DNA from: Amorphophallus konjac
Taxonomy: Eukaryota > Streptophyta > Magnoliopsida > Alismatales > Araceae
DNA length: 64,000 nucleotides
NCBI GenBank assembly: GCA_022559845.1
Contig: CM040123.1
Coordinates: forward strand, 323,125,933-323,189,932
Direction of reading: 5' to 3'
Position 1 is the first letter of the stretch. Each line of letters begins with the position of its first letter. The position numbers and the translations under genes were made by a program. The notes beneath the pieces were generated by a model that was given only the letters and a program-made list of their open reading frames with translations, was not told the origin of the DNA and made no database searches. Shown piece by piece: positions 57,901 through 64,000 of this stretch.

Positions 57901-59447
57901 CCATAGGTGATTCTATCATGCATGAATGCAAATGCCGGGGGGCCAAGGCATCCATGTAGGTACCTATCATGTACTAGATCCATCATGGTGATGATGACAG
58001 GTGGGGAAGGACCGGCACATCCGAAGGTAGACCAGCCACGCATCCTACCTAAAGTGATATGTGTGGGATGACCTAACCTTCTAACCATGCCGAATGATGC
58101 GGTGTGCCAAGACAAATAATTTCCTAACCCGGAAATAACTTTGATGTGTAGGGGTATGGTTTGGCATTGGAGCTTCCATTCAAAAGGGTCGAAGGGGTCT
58201 AGGAAGGTGGACATCATGGGGAGAGGCACTTCCTTATTCCCTAGGTGTAGATCTTCCTTGGTCATAGCTACCCTTGTGTCGCCCGGGACTTGGGAGAGGT
58301 GGGCTTGGTCCATCCTGGTGGGTGAGGGTAGGAAGGAGTGGATGGTACGTGATGTGGGTTGGCCACATGGGTTCCCGGGCTCCCATTGGGAGGGCTTAAA
58401 AGGATCAACATAAGTGTACCCGAGGGAAAGGAGCTCTAAGTTCATCTCATCAACCTCAAGGTCCTCACAATATGGTGGTGGATCATCCTCCTCTAATGAA
58501 ATAATTGGGCCAAAGTCTTTGGTGGGTGGGTCGGCCATGAGGGGATGGCTTGGCTTTCTACCCGATATAAGGGACTCCAATTCGAAGATAAGGTCGGGCT
58601 CATCGGGTGTTGGGAGGAATAGCAGAAGGTCGCTAGTGTAGCAACCAATGGTGCAAATTGGCGTGATAGACTCGACACATAGGTGTAGGAGGTCAAGGCT
58701 CCTAGGTTGGCTGGCCACTGTGGTCAACATGCCGGTCAACTTCATCTGTCATGCTAAACCCTTAAGAAGATCTCCTAATGTCTCCACTTGGTAAGATGAT
58801 TGGATGGTGGTGTGATAGGAGAGGGGCACTAGAGGGAGGTGTCGCTCCATGGGTAGAGGGTATGAGTGCAAGCTATGGAGGACGGGGTCTACCTTGAGCC
58901 ATTTAAGTAGGGGCCCATCTATGGTTATGGTACCATGTGTGAATGTTTGTGGCTCTTGAAGGTCCAGGCTATGTGAAGTAGGGGAGGTTTGAGGCTCTTC
59001 CTCACCATTGGTGTGCACTTGGGTTTCCTCGAGGGTAGGGGAGATGATCTCCTCTACCAAGGGGATGGGAAGGTCTTTTGTGGGAGGGGTGTTGATGATC
59101 GGCGCATGGTGCACCCGGGGTGGTGGGCAAAGGGGGACTTGGGCTAGGATGGGGAGGGGAAGTAGTGGAGGCCTAGGACATGGTAGAGTTGGGGTAGGGA
59201 GTGGGAGATCGGTTGGGTGAGGAGACTTGGGTTGGTTGGTTTTGGGAGGTGTGTCCCTTTTAGGGGACGGTGGAGGGGTAGTGGTGGAGACCAAGGGGGT
59301 TTGTGGGGTATGGGTTTGGTGAGGGGTTTTGGGTTGGGGGGTGGTGGCCATCATGGGCCTAGGTGGAGGGGTGGACATGGGGTCCACTTGGGTTTGAATG
59401 GTGGGGGTTGGGTGAGTGAGTGTGGGTTGGGGGGTGGTGGCCCTCAT
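57858..59447 (-). pseudogene. Proline-rich frame and unknown downstream region of copy B
   Basis: One minus-strand frame with a single stop at 58749. The first part (59447-58752) is the proline-rich gag tail, like that of copy A (PPPRPMMATTPQPK, PLPTPTLP). The second (58745-57858, 295 codons) begins MKLTGMLTTVASQP and has an acidic patch (SLEEDDPPPYCEDLEVDEMN) and repeats of a GCxGPP word near its end. I do not recognise the second part. It could be noncoding sequence that happens to stay open, or an element-specific protein. Confidence 0.45.
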
Positions 59448-60016
59448 GGGGGAACCGGGTCGGTTAAGGGTCTCTTGCCCTTGGGGTCGGCAGACTGTGG
59501 ACGGGTGGAAGTGGGTCGCCCTTGGTTTTGGGGAGAATTGGTGGGGGTTGGGTGGTGGAGTGTAGAGGTGTTGGTCAGGGTAGGAGTTGATGGGTGTTGT
59601 GAAGGTTGGGCCTTTATGGTGGCCTTGAACTGGCCGGGAGAGAAAGGAGGAGTGGTAGTTCTCCTCGGGTAGGAAGGGGAAGGTCGGGGAGCGTTGATCT
59701 TTCTAAGTTCCTCCTTCATATCATCCCATGAGAAAATTGGCTCTTGCCTCGTAACCCTCCTTAAGCCCACTATGTGTTCTCACTTACTCTTGGCTTGACC
59801 CCGAAGTCATCTCTTGGCCATGCGGACTCTCTTGGGTCCATATACCCAAGTCCTCTCAAAGTGTTTTTCCAAGGTAGCCTCCCACTTTAGATAGGCTCTA
59901 GGGATCGATCCGTCAAAGTGAAGGTCTTCATCTAGAATGATGTCCAAGAGTAGTAGGTTGATCGGACCCTTGTGGAGGGCCGAGTTGTATGGAATTGACC
60001 AAAGAGGGGTAGCCAT
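59444..60016 (-). pseudogene. Truncated gag of copy B
   Basis: Starts at the ATG at 60016 (MATPLWSIPYNSALHK) and shows FDGSIPRAYLKWEATLEKHF and FSWDDMKEELRK, aligning with copy A and with chromovirus gag at 3307-3560. Stops at 59807 and near 59780, and a frameshift near 59445 leads into the proline-rich frame. Gag homology again ends at the PSYPR point, followed by proline-rich sequence with the PKGKRPLT word shared with copy A. No zinc knuckle. Confidence 0.7.
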
Positions 60017-60085
60017 GAAGACGCACCGGTTGATGAATGCAAATGCGCCCTAGGACTAGACTATGTAGAGACAAGTATAAAACTT

Positions 60086-60097
60086 ACTCTGATACCA
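60086..60097 (-). other. Primer binding site of copy B
   Basis: Minus-strand TGGTATCAGAGT, one base off the iMet site, two bases from the LTR at 60100. Confidence 0.85.
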
Positions 60098-60099
60098 AT

Positions 60100-62306
60100 T
60101 GACGTGATACGACCTAGGGGAAATGGGCGATGAGCCCCAATGGATGCCCAAATCATGAATCCAAGTTAGCAAAGAGTACGAGGCGAAGGATGAGCCCGAA
60201 GGCTTCCTCGACGCTAGAAAGGCCGCTTTCCAGACCAGCCTAACCGATTCTTCTGGCGACATCTTTTGGTATACCTCTTTTGCTGCTGAGGACTCACGCT
60301 AAGGGGGGTTGACTCTAAGAGCCTAGGACCTAGACTCGCAAGCAATGCAACGGACTTGGTGAAATCGCACAAGCGGGTTCACCCGCATAGCACACACTCT
60401 GGTCCGTAGACAGACCGGCGATAGTGGAGAGGGTCCGAAGTGGGATCTTGACGTTCTGGGGTATGGCTAGCTTAGGAAGGACCCCAAAGGACCTGGGATG
60501 CCCAATTCAATGGGCGGCCAGCACGCTGAGGGTGTGGGTATGATGGTCTCTCTCACAACTCACCCCGCGGTGACACTCAATTAGATGAATTTCGGATCAG
60601 ACACTCTCTCAATGTCCGACGGAGCTAAGAAACAATACTAGATAAGCAAAAGTAAACTAGCAGAGGAAGTGACCAGGAGCTCACATGATCGGTGTGAAGA
60701 CACCGATCCCGACCGGAGACGAGGGCGAGCAGGGAGGTGTGGGTACGCACCCGCACGCCGTGTCGATGTCGCTTCGACCTGAAAATGATGTATTTCATGC
60801 ACTACACCTGTCGCAAGAGGGGGGATCTCGGGGTGGGGGTTAATGGATTACAATTAAAACTGCCTCCACGCAGGGACGGGTGGTCAGCCGGCCAGGCGAG
60901 GTGGTGGGGAAGTGGACGACGAAGACCGATCACCCGAGGATTGAATTCTGTCCCGATGTCTTTTCTGCAGGACAGCGAGCTGGTTATGGAATCACCATGA
61001 TCTCTTCCATGCTCTGATGAGGGCGGGACCGGCACCGACGCACTCATGGGAGACTCCTCTTTCAGCAGGAGCTGATAGAGATCCAAAAATAGGTCGGAGT
61101 AGAGGATGGCGAGCCAAACAGTGGGACCGGGTCCAGGTAAATACTACCAGCGCAGGCTGGGTAAGACGGCCGATACAGGACACTCCAGTGGGCGAATGGG
61201 TTCCCGCTTCCTGGGACGTGAAGGGGACTGGATGAAGGTGGCCTCCTCCGAAGGGAGCACCAAAAACATCACAGGAGCGGCCGAGGTCATGTCTGCAAGA
61301 GACCTCAGGTTTGTAGTCAGAGACTGGGTGTGCAGTACCCTGAACCGCAGGGGCCTGAGAAAACTATTGCCACGAACTCTCCAGAGGTTCGATGAAGGTG
61401 AGGTTGGTGTCGTTGCGACCGTGGGCAAGTCCACTTTGAGCAGAACCCAATGAGGCCCCCAGGGGAGGTCAGAGCAGAGGACGAGGTATAGAGAAGTGGA
61501 GGGTGGTCCGAACAGGCTCTATTGGACTGACCTATGCGCTTTGGGGAGAGAGGCTGAAACGGGGAGCTCCGGAGTCCGAATGACCTCCTCCTTCTTGGAA
61601 ATGAAAGAGGACTGGTGGGAGCTCGCATCAGCCAAGCACCGCTCTAGGAATCAGATAGGGATGGTTGTGGGAGCTTCTGCACTCGGCCTCAGGTTATCTG
61701 CCAGAGCCAGGATGCGCAGTCTGGCGAGAACTACTCCTCCGAACAGCACGGATGTCGGATGGAGGCGGGACTACCTAACCTGTGAAGCTGCTCTGATGAG
61801 CTTTCTGCTAGTATAGGATATGCCACCAGGATATTCGCGATGATGATGTGGCAGTCTCTGCAACCCGGACCTTTACTGTTGCCTGCGAACTGGCATGAGC
61901 AGGGTGGTGATAGGTGCTGGGAAACAGGGGTAAGTGGGAGGGGAAATGGGGTGGATGGGTGTGGGGGCAACCCCTGGATGTTAGGGGGTCTAGGAGGGGG
62001 CGAACCAAGGTGAGGGAGGGGGAGAATGGGGGCTGGATGGGAGTCTAGCAGGTGGAGGGAGGGGGAGCTCCGAGTTGGGGCTGGGAGGGAGAGGGAGGGG
62101 GAGATCTCTCTCCAAGGTTTGAATTTTCCTTAATGGAGGTGATTAATGTTGGCCTAGGGGATGGGGAGGGGTGTCTTGGGAGTGAGAAGGGGTGCTTGGG
62201 GAGTGGTGGTCTCCCTTGGGAGAAGGAGGTGACTCTTGGGAATTGTGGGTGATTAATGGGGAAGTAATGGGAGTGGGAGGGATTTAAGGAGTCAAGGGTG
62301 AGGTGG
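60100..62306 (-). repeat. 5' LTR of copy B, interrupted
   Basis: Matches 39950-40169 and 54564 to about 56600. The remaining U3 part, including the TATA box, is displaced beyond the window by the insertion at 62307. Confidence 0.87.
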
Positions 62307-63790
62307 TGTGGACGTCAAAAAATGATGATGATGATGATTATACGGCACTTGCGTCTCAGCACTCGAGAGCAAGTCGGAGACGGAAAGGCTGAATAAACTC
62401 CATACCTCTTCCAAGCAGGACGAATATATACACGGTGCTCCGTTACCCAACAAAGAAGCCCTTCGGGCAGAAGAGATGGCCCCAGCTCTCCAGTCGGCAT
62501 TGCCGAAGGCCGAATCAAAAGAAACTCAGGAATTCGAACACATATTCGGCACGCGCCGGAGATCACTCAAAGTTCCGAATCGGGATTCAGAGGCCCTAAA
62601 CTAAACACCCCAGAGGATGTGCATTACAACTAAAGCAACATGGGAGGACAAGCGTCCGTCCGAATAGCCGCGAAGCCGAGACGAAGGCTAAACCGGCGCG
62701 CCCTTGCTTGGGCCTTAAACCAGCGCGCCCCCTTCTCATTCTAAATCGGCGCGCCCCCTTGTGCGATGCTAATCCGGCGCGCACAACTCCGCACCGTTTC
62801 AACCAAAGGGCCATCCCATCCGCCAGTCGATACCCTATTTTTGCATCAGTCTGGTGCCCAGAGGGCATTCAATGCTCGAAGCTCTGTCTCCACATACGTT
62901 CGACAGCGCAGCGGCATAGGCATGCATCGACGGTGGAAGTAGCAGAAGATCTCCCAGTAAACCCTCTAACATCCCATCCTCAGATGAATGCCAGCGTACT
63001 GCGCAAATCAACGGATGACACCGCGGCATGTCAATCCCGTTCGTCCGGCATACAAGAGCAAGTGGCGGGAGTTTCTTCCGTTCGAGCAAAGAAAGGGCAA
63101 CCCGTTCTGTATATACTCTGCCTGTTCCACGGAGCATCTCTCTGGAACCCCCCCGGAGGGCGATTAAAAAAAAGGGAAGAGAAGGCCACCCGAAGAGAAA
63201 AAAAGCTTCGTCCCCATGCCGGAGAGGTGAAAGGAAGAGAGGAGAGTGAGAGTGAGAGTGAGAGGTGAGCCCGAGGGGGGGGGTGCGGAGAGCTTGTGCT
63301 CTGTTCCCCCTCTCCCGTTGATGTATCTCCTCCTCTTGCCCCCCCTAAATGTATTTCCTTCTACCCTAGGGTAGATCCCCCCTTCTGTATTTCGATCTTC
63401 CCCATCTTGTGGATGAATAAAGGGAGGTCTTTTGGCAAGCACGGTTGTTTGTTTAGTTTCTGTTTTCCCTCTCTCATTTTCTGCTCATCCAGGGTGCTTC
63501 GAAGCTTGCTTCTCCATAGCATGGCCTTCGGAGGAACCCGTAGCAAGGGTGAATATCTATAGCCTCCCATGGAGAATATCTGTCTCGTTGGAATATACGG
63601 TAGGCTATCACCCGTGAGCTGTGGGAGCTCTTGAAGGCTAGTCCTCGAGCTTTTCCTACACTCACATCTGGGTTATCGGACCGCCGTGAGGTCTGCATTT
63701 TGAGGTTCACCCCGGAGCAATCCGTTTGGTGTTCCTCTATTTATCTCTGGCAAGCCTCAGTTCGGGGGAGATGCTACCCAATTTTTGTCA
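62307..63790 (+). repeat. LTR of an unidentified element, partly in the window
   Basis: Starts TGTGGACGTCAAAAAATG where the copy B LTR breaks off. It has a GAT run (62322-62338), a TATA-like TGTATATACT at 63110, GA-rich sequence, and AATAAA at 63416. It probably ends TTTTTGTCA at 63790, because a related sequence at 28618 (minus strand) diverges at the same point. No open frame looks like a gene. The left target site would be ggtgg (62302-62306); the right one is outside. Confidence 0.55.
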
Positions 63791-64000
63791 GGGCCAAGAA
63801 CACGTAAGAATAAGCGAGCAAACTAAACTCTCTAGGGATAAGAACAACATATGTTTGAAGCCCCTGAATCAAAATGAACCTCTAAGTTCCTGCATAATAA
63901 ACTCTTCAAGTAAAACATTCGAATCTACATACTCATTCACCTCAACAAATGATAAGAAGCACTCTATTGATTTAAAGCATCAATCGAACAAGCAATCCAC
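63791..64000 (+). other. Start of internal region of the last element
   Basis: 210 bases with no recognisable primer site or gene. Confidence 0.3.

Larger units (their letters stand above)
39950..62306 (-). mobile_element. Gag-only gypsy element, copy B, with nested insertions
   Basis: The 3' LTR is 39950-40169 plus 54564-57191, about 2.85 kb. The internal region is 57192-60099, the primer site 60086-60097, and the 5' LTR runs from 60100 until an unrelated LTR interrupts it at 62307. Same family as copy A. LTRs differ by roughly 7-8% where I compared them, so it is old. The internal 2.9 kb has a truncated gag and further frames but no protease, RT or integrase. The sequence next to the 3' LTR matches the chromovirus at 7850-7900. 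It inserted next to PMD gene 2; tcctt at 39945-39949 is the candidate target site. Confidence 0.85.

Noticed and set aside
62596..63268. Frames of 90-186 codons in the last LTR
   Set aside because: Overlapping frames on both strands, no domain, and they cross the likely TATA box and transcription start.

Overview
The window is a block of nested LTR retrotransposons from a large-genome land plant, probably an angiosperm. I see no ordinary host gene. The evidence is the repeated minus-strand-primer sites matching initiator tRNA-Met (TGGTATCAGAGC type), a chromodomain Ty3/gypsy element, Tat/Ogre-type gag and protease, a Sirevirus-type copia element, and plant mobile domain (PMD) genes, which are a land-plant family. 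The species cannot be told from the sequence.

Layout. (1) 1-13.5 kb: 1.75-1.77 kb tandem units; the first is split by a Tekay-like chromovirus (243-10180) with all domains present but three nonsense codons and one frameshift. (2) 13.6-34.3 kb: a decayed plus-strand Tat-type element (TATA at 13654, gag from 17826, protease 32382-32951, G-patch-like segment 33111-33527). It is split by a truncated gag-only gypsy element (about 14016-17424, minus strand) and by a non-autonomous element with 3.3 kb LTRs and no coding capacity (20010-32256, TSD tccgg). The latter carries a 3.5 kb insertion (26788-30311, TSD tcagc) full of hairpin repeats. (3) 34.3-39.9 kb: the 3' LTR and 3' internal part of a minus-strand Tat-type element, carrying two intron-containing PMD pseudogenes in antisense. 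(4) 39.95-62.3 kb: a second copy of the gag-only gypsy family (minus strand). Its 3' LTR is split by a solo LTR (40170-54558, TSD ctaag), which is split by a young Sirevirus-like gag-only element (40847-52386, TSD cattg). (5) 62.3 kb to the end: an unrelated LTR inserted in the 5' LTR of that gag-only element.

How the parts relate. Three elements lack pol. The two gypsy gag-only copies keep the front half of a chromovirus-like gag and share a 17-bp palindrome next to the polypurine tract with the chromovirus, so a chromovirus is the likely helper. The Sirevirus-like element keeps a coiled-coil gag with five zinc knuckles and many Sirevirus-type polypurine tracts; its LTRs differ by only about a dozen substitutions, so it moved recently.

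The most unusual signal is that several unrelated families each carry their own set of short palindromes. The clearest are 16 copies of GGGCGGCCA-N6-TGGCCGCCC in the PMD-bearing element, twelve consecutive hairpins in the Sirevirus-like leader, a seven-hairpin array in the solo LTR, 25-bp hairpin units in the 3.5 kb insertion, and a 10-bp stem in the 20-32 kb LTR. No recognised coding or replication signal explains them.
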